Source: Variovorax sp. PAMC26660
GTDB lineage: Bacteria > Pseudomonadota > Gammaproteobacteria > Burkholderiales > Burkholderiaceae_C
Length of the DNA: 64,000 bases
NCBI RefSeq assembly: GCF_014302995.1
Contig: NZ_CP060295.1
Location: 2,356,001 to 2,420,000, forward strand
Direction: 5' to 3'
Part shown: positions 23,228 to 34,500 of the stretch, piece after piece
How positions within the stretch are numbered: position 1 is the stretch's first letter
How the letters are laid out: every line of letters starts with the position of its first letter
Translations under genes and position numbers: made by a program
Notes under the pieces: generated by a model
The model's database searches: none
What the model saw: only the letters and a program-made list of their open reading frames with translations
Told to the model about the DNA's origin: nothing

Positions 23228-24580
23228 TTACTTGGCCTGCAGCAACGCACCCGCTTCGAGCAGCACCAGCTCGTTGTCGTCCGCCTTGTTCGGCTCGCGG
23301 CTGCTGGAGAAGGGCAGGTTGTTGTCGTTGCCGACCACGATGTGCGTGGCATCGACCACGTCGACGTTCTCGATGGTGAAGAACGGGAACTTGAGCACAC
23401 CGTCGTTCAGCGGCTTGCGCGCGAGCTTGTTCGGATCGGCGATGTTCAGCAGGTCGATGTAGCCGATCTTGCGCACCGGCCCGCCCACGTTCGCATCGGT
23501 CAGCTCGACCTTGTAGACGCGCTTGAACTTGGCGATGTCGTGGAAGCAGTCAGTGCGCTTCTGGCCTTCGGGGCAGGCCTTGTCGCTGGTGCCTTCGCCG
23601 TTGTCACGCTCGATGATCAAACCGGTGGTGTCGTCGATCATGTTGAAGTCGCCGATGGCGTTGCCGTTGGCTTCGAGCACGTATTTCCAATGGCGGCCGG
23701 TCCACTTCTCGGTGGCCACGTCGAACTCCAGCACGCGCAGGGCTTCCTTGCCTTCGACGCGTTCGTAGTCCTTGGCCTCGGCGTTCCACACCGGGCCTTC
23801 GAGCAGCGCATAGAGCTTGCTGCCGTCCTTCGACGCGGCCATGCCCTCGAAGCCCTTGGAGCGCTTGATCTGGAAATCGACAGCGCCGCCCGGTGCGCCC
23901 GGTGTGGTCACGGCCGGATGGTCGGGCGAGCGCACGGCCTTGCCGTCGACCAGCGTGTCGAACACCGCGAGCACCTTGCCCTTGAGGTCGGCCTTGATCA
24001 GGAAGGGTCCGAACTCTTCGCCGATCCACAGCGCGCCGCCGGCAAACTGGAAGCTCTCGGGGTCGAAGTCCGAGCCCGTCAGGTAGCGCTGCTTGGTGCC
24101 TTCGTGAACGATGCGAAAGGGCACCTTCTTGTCGGGGTCGTGCAGGAAGATGGTGTTCAGGCGATTGAACTTGCCGCTCTTGAAGTCCACCTTGTAGTGG
24201 TTCAGGTAGAGCATGAAGTCGGGCGAGTTGGCCTTGGTGCCCGCACCGTTGTCGGTGAGCACCCAGAAGCTGCCGTCGTCCATCTTCTTGATGCCCGAGT
24301 GGCCCTGCAGCGGCTGCCCCTTGAAAGGCACCGAGATGCCCGTGCCACGGCCGGCCGAGAGGCCTTCGACGCTGCCCAGCGCCTCGACGCGCCTGGCCGT
24401 CGTGAACTTGCCGCTGACCTGCAGGTCGGCGGGTGCGTCCTTCGGTGCAGCCACGAAGCTCTGCGCAGGCAGTACGGCGTGGCCGGCGAGCGTGGAGGGG
24501 AAGGCGGTCTGGGCCGTCACGCTGCCACATGCGAGCGCGGCGGCAAGGGCGATGAAAGAGAGGGAAGCAAGGCGCGTCAT
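23228..24580 (-). CDS. Esterase-like activity of phytase family protein, secreted
   Basis: A 450-residue protein with a signal peptide (MTRLASLSFIALAAALACGS, cleavage after about residue 24) and a beta-propeller-like body: GISVPFKGQPLQGHSGIKKM, DGSFWVLTDNGAGTKANS, DFDPESFQFAGGALWIGEEF, and repeated acidic loops. This corresponds to the phytase-like domain (PF13449 type), usually calcium-binding and periplasmic. True substrate is unknown; phosphate-ester or diester hydrolysis is suggested by the family name only. The upstream frame to 24646 is rejected because the signal peptide begins at 24580. It is the first chromosomal gene to the right of the element. Confidence 0.85.
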   Translation of the reverse strand: MTRLASLSFIALAAALACGSVTAQTAFPSTLAGHAVLPAQSFVAAPKDAPADLQVSGKFTTARRVEALGSVEGLSAGRGTGISVPFKGQPLQGHSGIKKMDDGSFWVLTDNGAGTKANSPDFMLYLNHYKVDFKSGKFNRLNTIFLHDPDKKVPFRIVHEGTKQRYLTGSDFDPESFQFAGGALWIGEEFGPFLIKADLKGKVLAVFDTLVDGKAVRSPDHPAVTTPGAPGGAVDFQIKRSKGFEGMAASKDGSKLYALLEGPVWNAEAKDYERVEGKEALRVLEFDVATEKWTGRHWKYVLEANGNAIGDFNMIDDTTGLIIERDNGEGTSDKACPEGQKRTDCFHDIAKFKRVYKVELTDANVGGPVRKIGYIDLLNIADPNKLARKPLNDGVLKFPFFTIENVDVVDATHIVVGNDNNLPFSSSREPNKADDNELVLLEAGALLQAK

Positions 24581-24655
24581 GAGCGAGAAAGTCTTCAAGT
24601 ACAAAACGCGTGACCATGCCGGGCAGGCATGACGCGTGCGTGACATCCTTTCAAG

Positions 24656-26974
24656 TCAAGGTGCGATGTCGACCGTCACTTCGCGTGACTCGGCACGCCC
24701 TTGGTCATCGACCGCGCGCAGCACATAGCGCCGGCCCGAGTCCGCAAGGTCGGGCATCCAGGTGATGCCTTCGCCCGGCGCGGCGCGGCCGATGAGTGCA
24801 TCGTCGGCGAACCAGTAGATCGTCTGCGTGCCCGCCGCGGCCTCGGCGCGCAACACCAGGGGCTCGGGCTTCTTCACGCGCAGCGTGTGCCGCACGCCGC
24901 GCAGCGGGGAAGTGATGAGCGGCGCGCTCTCGGGGGCACCGTCTTTCTCGCAGCCATCGGCCGGTGCGCTCGCGCGCGGCAGGCCGGCCTGGCGGAACAG
25001 GCGGCGCATGTCGCTGCCCCATTGCTCCACCACCTGCTGCCGCGCATTCGGCTGCGGACCGCAGACCACCTTGCCCGTCGTTTCATCGACCCACACCGCG
25101 CGGTGCAAATTGCTGACCTGGATCGGCGACTTGCCGGCGATGAACCAGGTGGTGGTGCGCACCGGACACAGCGCATCGGGCAGGCCACCGGTGGCGGCGC
25201 AGACCTCGACCTGCCGCAGGTCGGGTGGCTGCCGCGTCGCGACCTCGCCCGGGTCGAGCCGCTCGGCACGCAGCGCGTCGACCATGCGCAGGAACAGCGG
25301 CGCGGCCGCATCGACGCCCACCAGCGCGGGATTGCTGCTGCCATCGAAATTGCCGACCCACACCACCAGCACATGGCGACCGAACACGCCAGCAGTCCAC
25401 GCATCGCGAAAGCCCCATGAGGTGCCCGTCTTCCATGCGATGGCGGGGCGCGCGGGCAGCGTCGTGTCGGGGCGCGGCGTGTGGCGCAGCATGTCGAGCG
25501 TGATGAACGATGCCTCTTCGCTCAGCAGGCGCAGTGGCTGCACGGGCTGCTCGTCAGGCGCGGGCTGCGTGTAACGGATCGGCTGCGAGACGCCGCCATT
25601 GGCCAGCGTGGCGTAAAGGCCTGCAAGCTCTTCGGGCGTGACCTCGCCACCACCCAGCACCAGTGCCAGGCCGTAGTGCGATTCGCTCTGCAGCTTCTGC
25701 ACACCGGCGAGCCGCATGAAGTCGTAGAGCCCCGGCTTCGAGAGCTTCGCCGCCACGGACACAGCCGGAATGTTGCGGCTGCGGATCAACGCATCCTGCG
25801 CCGACAAGGGCCCCGCGAAGCGATGGTCGAAGTTCTCCGGCGTGTAGGGGCCGAAGGAAGTCGGCGCGTCCTTCAGCATGGTCTTCGGATGCAGCAGCCC
25901 CTGGTCGAGCGCGAGCGCATAGATGAAGGGCTTGAGCGTGGAGCCCGGCGAGCGCTTGGCCAGCACACCATTGACCTGTCCCGCGATGGCATCGTTGCGA
26001 AAGTCGGCCGAGCCGATCATCGCGCGCACCTGCATGGTCGAGGCATCGAGCAGCAGGGCACTCGCGTTGGTCATGCCCACGTCGGCATGCGTGCGCAGGT
26101 ACTGGCCCATCACGCGTTCGAGCGTGGCCTGCATGCGCAGGTCGAGGGTGGTGCGCACTTCCAGCACGCCGCGCTCCTGTGCGAGCAGCATGTCGGTGGC
26201 GTGCGGCGCGAGAAAGGGCAGGCTGCCGCGCGACTGCGCCGACAGCGCGAGCTGCGCATCGGGCGCATGCTGCTTCGCGGCCGGGTCGCGCTCGGCCCAC
26301 AGCGCCCACAGGCGTTCGCGCGCCGATTGCAGCTCGGCATTGCGGCCGCGCTCCGCGATGCGCTTGATGGGGTTCTGCGGAATCACCGCGAGCGTCAGCG
26401 CCTCGGGCAGGCTGAGCTTGGCGGCGTCCTTGCGAAAGTAGATCAGGCTCGCGGCCTGCACGCCTTCGATGTTGCCGCCATAGGGCGCGGTGTTGAGGTA
26501 CGCCTCCAATATCTGACGCTTGCCGAAGCGCGCTTCGAGCCACAGCGCCGCGCCGATCTGCGCGACCTTGCCGGTCGCCGTGCGGCTGTCGATGCCGTAG
26601 ACGCGGCGCGCGAGCTGCATGGTGAGCGTCGAGCCGCCCTGGCGGCGCTCGCCGCTGGCAATGCGCCAGGCGCTGCGCGCCAGCGCGGCGGGGTTGACGC
26701 CTGGGTGCGCGTAGAAGCGCCGGTCTTCATAGAGCAGCACCGCATCGACCAGCGTGGGCGAGATGCGATCGAGCGGCACCCACAGCCGATATTGCTCGTC
26801 GCCCGCGAGCGTGAGGCGCAGCAGTTCACCGCCTTGTGCGTACACGGCGCGCGAGCTGCCGACCGTCTCGCTCAGTGGCGCGTGCGGCCAGAAGCGCAGC
26901 AGCGCCAGCAGCACGGCCAGCGCGAGCAAGGCCCGGCCCGCGAGTGCTGCGATGCGCTTTGTTCTGGAGGCCAC
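24656..26974 (-). CDS. pbpC: Penicillin-binding protein 1C
   Basis: A 772-residue bifunctional-type PBP1C. An N-terminal membrane anchor (residues 8-28) is followed by the GT51 transglycosylase with catalytic E83-D84 (YEDRRFYAHPGVNP), the transpeptidase with S345-xx-K (GSTLKPF), SRN and KTG at 515-517, and a C-terminal BiPBP domain (about 680-772). The family binds peptidoglycan and is usually encoded with bacterial alpha-2-macroglobulin, proposed as a repair-and-defence pair. Start: GTG 26974, 17 bp after the preceding gene's stop; the longer frame runs into that gene. Active-site motifs are intact. Confidence 0.9.
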   Translation of the reverse strand: MASRTKRIAALAGRALLALAVLLALLRFWPHAPLSETVGSSRAVYAQGGELLRLTLAGDEQYRLWVPLDRISPTLVDAVLLYEDRRFYAHPGVNPAALARSAWRIASGERRQGGSTLTMQLARRVYGIDSRTATGKVAQIGAALWLEARFGKRQILEAYLNTAPYGGNIEGVQAASLIYFRKDAAKLSLPEALTLAVIPQNPIKRIAERGRNAELQSARERLWALWAERDPAAKQHAPDAQLALSAQSRGSLPFLAPHATDMLLAQERGVLEVRTTLDLRMQATLERVMGQYLRTHADVGMTNASALLLDASTMQVRAMIGSADFRNDAIAGQVNGVLAKRSPGSTLKPFIYALALDQGLLHPKTMLKDAPTSFGPYTPENFDHRFAGPLSAQDALIRSRNIPAVSVAAKLSKPGLYDFMRLAGVQKLQSESHYGLALVLGGGEVTPEELAGLYATLANGGVSQPIRYTQPAPDEQPVQPLRLLSEEASFITLDMLRHTPRPDTTLPARPAIAWKTGTSWGFRDAWTAGVFGRHVLVVWVGNFDGSSNPALVGVDAAAPLFLRMVDALRAERLDPGEVATRQPPDLRQVEVCAATGGLPDALCPVRTTTWFIAGKSPIQVSNLHRAVWVDETTGKVVCGPQPNARQQVVEQWGSDMRRLFRQAGLPRASAPADGCEKDGAPESAPLITSPLRGVRHTLRVKKPEPLVLRAEAAAGTQTIYWFADDALIGRAAPGEGITWMPDLADSGRRYVLRAVDDQGRAESREVTVDIAP

Positions 26975-26990
26975 GGCGCGCCCTGTGTGC

Positions 26991-28580
26991 TCAGCTCGCG
27001 GCCATCGGGCCGCAGGGGTGGGCGTCATCGCCCGTCTGTTCGTACATGTAGAAGCGCTTGCCCGTCGCCACTTCGACGACATGGCTGCGGTTCGGCGTGA
27101 CGCTGGGCTGCGAGCGATAGAACACATACCGGTACTTGTCGTTCGCCAGGACGATGAAGGGCTGGTCGCCCGTCCCGTCCCTCGGACCCACAACCTTCAG
27201 GCCGCTCGTCGACGACGGGCCTGCATACCGGCACAGCCTGGCACTCTGCGCGAGGGTGTAGTCGTAGATGTCCTGGCTGTCGGCCATCAGGTCGAACCAC
27301 CCGTATTCGCCGGGGATGGTGCCGACCACCGGGCCTTGCAGGGCTACCGTCGAGGGCTTCTCGTCGCGACGACTGAAGCGGTAGAAGGTATGGGCGTCGA
27401 TGGCGTAGGCCTTCGCGAAGCGGCCGTCCGCGTAGCGCGTGACTTCGAGAAACTGAAAGCTGGCGGCGTCCGCGCCTTGCACTTCCAGGTCCCTGAAAAA
27501 TGCCTTCGTGGCGGTGCGCCCGAATTCCAGCGAATCGTCTTCCCGGGACGGCACGCAGTTGAACTCCGGATGCGTTCCCAGGGGCCGGTCTTTCGCCTTG
27601 CAGGACGGCTTCAGCACGGTGAAGTCGCCGCCTTCCAGCATCGGCAAGGGCAGGGCGTAGAAAAGATTCCTGTCGTCCTTGAGCTTCCCGCGCCATTGCA
27701 CCCGGCTGTAGGGCACGCCGGCGGCGGAGGTGAAGTTCGAGCGGAAGTAGTCGCCGCCCAGTGCCTTCGGCGTGTTTGGCAAGACGAGCCCGATGTCGTC
27801 GAAAAAGACCTGCCAGGTGTGCTTCCTGTCTTGAACGAAGGTCCGAGAAGCAACCTTGAAGCTTTCAGGATCGGAGTCGTCCAGCACAACGCCGCGCCAG
27901 TAGACGCGCGCCTTGTCGCGCGCGAAGTCGTAGAAGACATAGGCGTCGCTGTCGGTCTGCATGCTCTTGCCGTTGCTCAGGAACAGGACCTTGAAGCTCT
28001 CCGCATCGGCCCCCTCGACGGGATGACCCTCGAAGAAGACATGCGCGCCGTAGGTCGCATACGACGAGGTGCGGAGGCCCTGACCCGCTTCGTCGTACGA
28101 CTGCATCACCGGTTGCACCGGCGTATTGGCAGGCAGTGCCTCGACACCCCGCACCGCGAACTGCTTGTAGTAGAGCTGCGCCTTGTCGACGCCGTATTCC
28201 TGCGAGACCGACTGGAACGACCGGGCATCAGGCGCGGGCTGCAGCGGAAACAGCTCGTTCATATCGGTGGTGTAGGTGGTGGTGCCCATCGGGCAGAAGC
28301 TGCGCCCCGCCGAGCTGTAGCTGCCGAAGTTCCCCACGCAGGTTCCGTTGACGGAGGAATGCTCCTCCCTGAAATAGACGGCGCCGTCGTGAACCACGTA
28401 AGCGTTGGAGTTGCCCTTCGCCGGGCGGTGGTCGCCGCAGCGCTTGGTCTCGCCGCGGCTGCCGCTCTTGTCGCGCTCGCCGTGCGCAGCATCGACATGG
28501 AAGGTGTCGGTGCACGAGTCCTGCCCGCAGCCGACGGTCAGCCACGACGCGAGCATCAGCGCCAGAAAGAGCCGTGTCAT
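26991..28580 (-). CDS. DKNYV repeat lipoprotein
   Basis: A 529-residue putative lipoprotein (MTRLFLALMLASWLTVGC, lipobox LTVGC) made of repeated short units of the DKNYV type: DKAQLYYKQFAVRGVEALPA, DKARVYWRGVVLDDSDPESF and several looser copies, each pairing an Asp-Lys-x-x-Val/Leu-Tyr strand with a following A/D-x-S/T-F. Such repeats probably form a beta structure exposed in the periplasm or outside. Enzymatic motifs are not seen. It lies between the alpha-2-macroglobulin (10 bp) and PBP1C (16 bp) genes in one operon, which suggests a role beside them. Confidence 0.75.
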   Translation of the reverse strand: MTRLFLALMLASWLTVGCGQDSCTDTFHVDAAHGERDKSGSRGETKRCGDHRPAKGNSNAYVVHDGAVYFREEHSSVNGTCVGNFGSYSSAGRSFCPMGTTTYTTDMNELFPLQPAPDARSFQSVSQEYGVDKAQLYYKQFAVRGVEALPANTPVQPVMQSYDEAGQGLRTSSYATYGAHVFFEGHPVEGADAESFKVLFLSNGKSMQTDSDAYVFYDFARDKARVYWRGVVLDDSDPESFKVASRTFVQDRKHTWQVFFDDIGLVLPNTPKALGGDYFRSNFTSAAGVPYSRVQWRGKLKDDRNLFYALPLPMLEGGDFTVLKPSCKAKDRPLGTHPEFNCVPSREDDSLEFGRTATKAFFRDLEVQGADAASFQFLEVTRYADGRFAKAYAIDAHTFYRFSRRDEKPSTVALQGPVVGTIPGEYGWFDLMADSQDIYDYTLAQSARLCRYAGPSSTSGLKVVGPRDGTGDQPFIVLANDKYRYVFYRSQPSVTPNRSHVVEVATGKRFYMYEQTGDDAHPCGPMAAS

Positions 28581-28590
28581 GCCATGCGCC

Positions 28591-31500
28591 TCAATTCGCC
28601 ACCACCTGGAAGCGCGCACCCGCCGAGCGCGAGAACACGCGCCGGTCGTACATCGCCTCGCCATACGCCGCCGGCACCACGAAGTCGCCCACGTTGGTGG
28701 CGCGCGCCTTGTAGGTCACTTCGAGCAGGTCCTTGTTGACGCTGCCGTAGAACACCACGCGGTCTTCGCGGATGTCGGCGTACTGCACCTTCCACGAGCC
28801 GCCGCCACCCAGGCGCTTTTTCCAGATCGGCGCATCGGCGTTGGCATCGTCGTCGTCGCCCACGGCCTGCAGCACCGGCTCCAGCCCACCGGGCAGTAGG
28901 TCGACCAGCGCCACGTCGTTGAGCTGCGCGCGTTCCAGGCTGCGCACGCGCACCCTCACCGTGACCTCTTCACCGAGCTTGACCTTGGTGACCGGGTTGC
29001 CCTTGGCATCGAGCACTTCATGGAAGATCTCGAGGCCCTTGTTCACCGGCGTGGCGGGCACGTTGCGCTCGAAGCCCTGTTCGGCCCAGCTGTAGTAGAG
29101 GTTGAAGTCGCTGTCGTTCGACAGCTTCAGCTTGGCGGTGCCGGTCGGCACCGCGGCGCGCGTGATCGGGTTGACCGCGCCCAATGCCAGCGCTGCCGCC
29201 TGGCCTTGCGCGTTGACGGTCTGCGCCGTGAGCTTGCCTTCGACGTTCTGCCCCACAGCCTCGAAGTACGAATCGACCGCCAGCAGCATCGAGGCCGACG
29301 ACAGGCTGTTGTACCAGCCGTCGCGCACCATCGCGCCCATGCGCTCCCACACTGCCGGATTGAGCGTCTTCAGACGCGAGGGGAAGTGCCGCGCCACCAG
29401 GTGCAGCATCATGCTGTCGTGCACCAGCGGGTCGTAGTAGGCGCCCCAGACGTTGCGGCGCGTGTTCTTCTCGGTGCGCGTGAGCAGGTCGGACCACACC
29501 GGGTTGAGCAGCTCGTTGGCCACCTGTTCCTGCTTCACGAGCTGGTAGCTCGCGGCGAGGTACACGGCGCCGAGGTCGTCGCTCCAGCCCTGCGTCTGCT
29601 TGTTGCGCCAGGCTTCGCGCAGGTTGGCCAGCGCGGCCGGCGCGATGATGCCCTGGCGCGTCAGCAGGTAGGCCGCCTGCGTGCGCTGGCGCCAGCCGTC
29701 GAGCGTGGTGTCGCCGCTGCCCAGCCAGCCCTGCAGGTAGGTGTTGGCCTTCTGCAGCAGGTCTTGCGGCACGGGCAGCTTGTGGTCCTTGGCCTCGACC
29801 AGCAGGTGCACCGCGTAGAGCGTGGCGAAGGGGTCGGTGCCGGCACCGGGCCACAGCGAGAAGCCGCCGTCGGCCGTCTGCCGTGCGCGCAGTTGCACGA
29901 GGTAGCGCTCGAAGGTCTTGCGCGCCTCGGGCATCGGGCCCTGCTCGGCCGTGCGGCCGCGTGCCATTTCCTTGACCAGCTCGGGGCGGCTGCTCAGCAG
30001 CACGGCCGGGAAGGTCTGGCTCGTGATCTGCTCGGTACAGCCATGCGGGTAGGCCTCCAGGTACTGCATGAGGCCGGTCGCGAAGGCCCACGGTGCGGCC
30101 GACACGGCCACATCGCTCTGGCGGAAGTTCGGGTACAGGTCGGCCTGGCTCGACAGCTCGCCCGCGCGCTGGAAGCTGCCGGCCTGCACCAGCGTGACGA
30201 AGGGCGATGCGGGCCGCACGCTCACTTCGGTCGACAGGCGCGCGCTGAAGCTCTTGTGCGTCGATGTGAACACCAGCGCGGAAGAACCCAGCACCGCCTG
30301 CTCGCCCGGCTTGGCGCGCACGTTGAACTTGGTGCTGGCTTCGCCGCGCTCGTTGACCTTGAGCGTCTGCGTGGCGTCGCCCACCACTTCGAGGCCGCCC
30401 GAGGCGGTGAGCGTGAGCGCGATGGGCGCCTCCTTGCCCGAGCCCGCGATGTTGTTGGCAAGGCCCACGCCCACTTCGACGGTGTCGCCGGGCGCCATCG
30501 CCAGCGGCGCGTTCGGCAATATCACCATGTCGCCGCGCACCACGGTGCGGGTGCTCTTGGCGGCGGTGGTTTCGTCGTTGATGGCCACGGCCATCACGCG
30601 CAGGCTGCCGTTGAAGCTCTCGGGCACGGTGTAGCTGAACTCGCGGCTGCCGTTCACGTCGACCAGCCCCGACCAGTAGGCCACCGGCTTGTCGCGCTTG
30701 CGCTTGAACGGGTTCAGGTGCTTGCCGAGTTCGCCTTCACCGTCACCGCCGGGCGCTGCGCCCTGCATGAGCTTCTTGAACTCCGGCAGGATCAGGTCGA
30801 GCGTCTGCAAGGTGCCGACTTCGAGCGCGCGCTTCTGGAAGAAGTGCTTGAGCGGATCGGGCGTCTTGTAGCGCGCCACCTGCAGGATGCCTTCGTCCAC
30901 CGCGAACAGCACGGCGCGCGTGGGCTTGTCGCTGGTGAGCTTCATCTTCACCGTCTGCCCCGGCTTCACCAGCTCGGTGCTGGTGAGCTGCAGGTTGGCG
31001 GTGCGCTTGGTCAGCGCGGTGGCAAAGGGCACGATGCCGTACGACAGCGGGCTCATGTAGACCTCGTCCGAAGCCGGGTCTCGCACGAAGTGCACGTTGA
31101 TGTAGCCGGTGCCCTCGAAGTCCTTGGGCAGCGTGATCTTCTGCACCGAGGCGGTCTTGTCGGTCTTGAACCACGCATGGGCGTAGACCTTGTCGCGCTC
31201 GATGGTGATGAGGCCGGCACCGACGTACGGCGCGCGGATGCTCACCTCGATCTCTTGCCCGGGCTCGTAGTCCTTGCGGTCGAGCGTGAGCTGCAGCTCG
31301 GCATTGCGGTCGAGCGAGCGCGAGACGTTGGCGTTGCCCGCCACGCTGTACTCGACGCGGTTCAGCTCCAGCCCGTCGGCGTTGCGCACCACGTAGGCAA
31401 AGTTGCCGGGCACGCCGGTGTTGAGCGCCACGGTGTTGCCGCCCGCCACGATGGCGAAGGGCTTCTCGTCGATCACGATTTCCTTCTTGCGCGACTCGTA

Positions 31501-34500
31501 GCGGTACAGCCCGTTGTCCTGCTTGATGAGCACCGACAGCACCTTGCGCTCGACGCGCTCGATCTTCAGGTCGGCCACCGCTGTCTTCTTCGCCTGCGCG
31601 TCGATGGCGATCACGGTGGCATTGCGTGCGGCGCCCTTGCTCACGTAGCTGGTGTCGCCGTCGACCTTCACGCCCACGAGGTAGGGCATGTCGCTCACCA
31701 GCGTCTGGGCCTCGGCAGAGACGCTGCGGCCGCCCTCGGGCTCGAAGGCCTTGGCCAGCACGTGCACCTGGTAGGTGGCGGCGTCGAAGCGTGAGAGGCG
31801 CAGATCGAACTCGGCCTTGCCGTCGGCGCTGGTCTGCACGCTGCCCAGGTCGTCGACCTGCTTCTCGGTGGCGCGTTGCGGATCGAAGAAGGCGTAGTCG
31901 GTGAAGGCGCGGAACACCGGGAAGCCAGGGCTCAGCGTGAGCGTGCCTTCGACCTTGCGGTCGGGCGCGGGCGTGCCGAAGAGGTTCTGCACATCGATCA
32001 GCGCCTTCAGGTCCTTGGGCTTGACCCAGCCTTCGGCGATCTCGCTGCTGAGCTTGGCAACGACCTTGGTGCGGTCGGGCAGGAACTCCTGCACCTTCAC
32101 GGTGGTGCTGCCGATCAGCAGGCCTTCGACCTCGGGCGTGCCGGGCGAGGATTCACGCGGCAGGTAGAGGTTGACGGTGTAGTTGCCGGTGGGCGAGGTG
32201 TCTTGCGTGGTGTGGGCGATTTCCGCCGCGCCGCCGGGGCCGAGCTTGAGCTTTTCGCGGCGCACGCTGAGGCCGCGCGCATCGATGATCTCGGCTTCGA
32301 GCGGCAGGTCGCGCAGCGAGGTGCCCCAGTTGCCAGCCTTCACCATCATGGCGATGTGCATGGTGTCGCCGGGGCGGTAGATGCCGCGGTCGCTGAACAC
32401 ATAGGCCGTCATCTGGTTCGGCACGCCGGCCGCGCGCAGGCCGCCGACATCGAAGCGCGAGATGTCGAGCGTGCGGTCGCTGCGGTTGAAGGGCAGGAAG
32501 CTCAGGTCACCGTCCTTGCGCACGACCAGCACCACGGGCGCCTTCTCGCGCTGGTAGCCGGCGAGGTTGGGCAGCTTCGCGGCACCCGTGGCATCGGTGG
32601 CCTGCGACGCGACGATCATGCCGTTGCGGCCCCACACCTCGACCAGCGCACCGGCCACGGGCTGGCCGTTGGCGATGCTCTGCACGAACACGTCGCGCGT
32701 GCCGTCGAGCGACTTCTTGGCGACGATGCCCAGGTCGGTGACGAGCACCAGGCGCTGGTCCTTCTGGTCTTCGGGGTTGCCGCTTTCGGGGTTGCCTTCT
32801 TCGTCGGAGGACTGTTGTTCTTCCTGCTGCTGCCCCTCTTCGGACTGGGCCTGCGTGGCATCGCCCTCGGGCTTCTTCTTGGCCTTGGGGTCGTAGCCCT
32901 GCACCTTGAGCAGGAAGACGCCGCGCCGGTCCGCCACATCGCTGCGCAGGTACTCGGCGAAGTCGACGGTTTCGTAGTGCGCCTTGCCAGCGGGGATGCT
33001 CAGCGGAATCTCTTTCTGGAAGCGGTCGACGAGGTCGTCCGACTGCAGGCCGCCGTTGAACTGCGGATGCGCGAAGTCGCCGTTGGTCTGCGTGACCAGG
33101 TGCTGCAACTGCTGCGGCAGCAGGCGGCCGATTTCAAGGCGGATGCCCGGCAGGTCGCGCACCAGGATCGGCAGCTTGCGCTCGCCCGACAGCGCGAGCA
33201 GCGAGCCCTGGCTCATGATGGTGAGTTCGGGCGCGAAGGTCTTGAGCAGCAGCACGTCTTGCCGCGCGTTGCCGAGCTGGTAGCCGCCCGGCGTCTTCAG
33301 GCCCTTGGCCACGCGCACCAGCAGGTAACGGCCGCCTTCGGCCTGGGGCATGCGGAAGCTGACCATCTCGGTCACTTCGCGCTCGCTGGCGATGGGCTGC
33401 AGGTTGATCTTTTTCGCACGGCGCAGCACGGCGTCGGTGATCTTGGCGGGAGCGGCGGACCAGTCGAACTTGTCTTCCGGGTCGCCCTTGGCTTCTTCCG
33501 TCACCGGCAGCAGCCAAGCTTGCACCACGCGCGCCATTTCGCGCTCATGCACCGGCATCGAGGCGGTGACGTGCATCACATGCTCGGGCTCGCCGTTCTC
33601 GCCGGTGACGATGGTGGGCTCGACGCTGGCGATGTCGAGGCTGAAGAGGCCGGGGATGTCGACCGCGCGCGAGAGGTCGCCGCGCTGGCCGGGGCCGCCC
33701 TTCTGCGCCACCGCGCCGGCCGCGAGGCTGAGCACGACCGGGCGCGTTTTCTCGGGAATGGGCAACGGCTCCGACTGGATGGTGGCGGCAAGGCGCAGCT
33801 TGTCGTAGCTCACGGTGAACTTCTCGCTGGCGCACTTGCCCACGCTGAAGATCGAGGAGCCGCAGGGCTGGTCATAGGTCAGCACCAGGCGCTTCTCGAA
33901 CTCGGCGGTGTTGACGGGGTGCGAGAAGCGCATCTGGAAGAGGGCACGGCGCACGTTGGCCTGCACGGGGTCTTGGTAGAACTCGGCGCCGCCGATGCGC
34001 GCGTTGAATTCGGGCGAGGTGAACTCGTACTTGCGCAGTTCCATCTCGATGTGCGGCGCGAGGGCGTTGCCGGCGAACTGCACCTTGTACGGCTGGCCGA
34101 TGGGCCAGTCCTGCGCGGGCAGGAATTCAAGACGGTTCTGCTTGGTCCAGGTCCAGCGGCCTGCCACGGCGGGCTCGATGGTGATGCCGGTTGCCTCTTG
34201 CCCGATGCGCGCGATGGGCGCCACGGAGGCCGTGAAGTTGATGACGACGGGGTTCGGTCCCTTGTCGTTCTCGATCTGCGTGCGCTGCGGTGGCTCCAGC
34301 TTCGCGGTGGCGACGATGGGCTCGACGCGGTCCGGCGTGAGGCCGTGCCACCACTTCAACAGATGCGGGCTCGCCGCCCAGCCGGCCAGTACCAGCAACG
34401 CGAGCAGCACCAGCCACGCGAGGCGTTGCTGCAGCCATTGCAGGCCGAAGAGGATGAAGGCGCCGATGATGCGCAGCCAGCCCGGGGGTCGCCAGGAGCC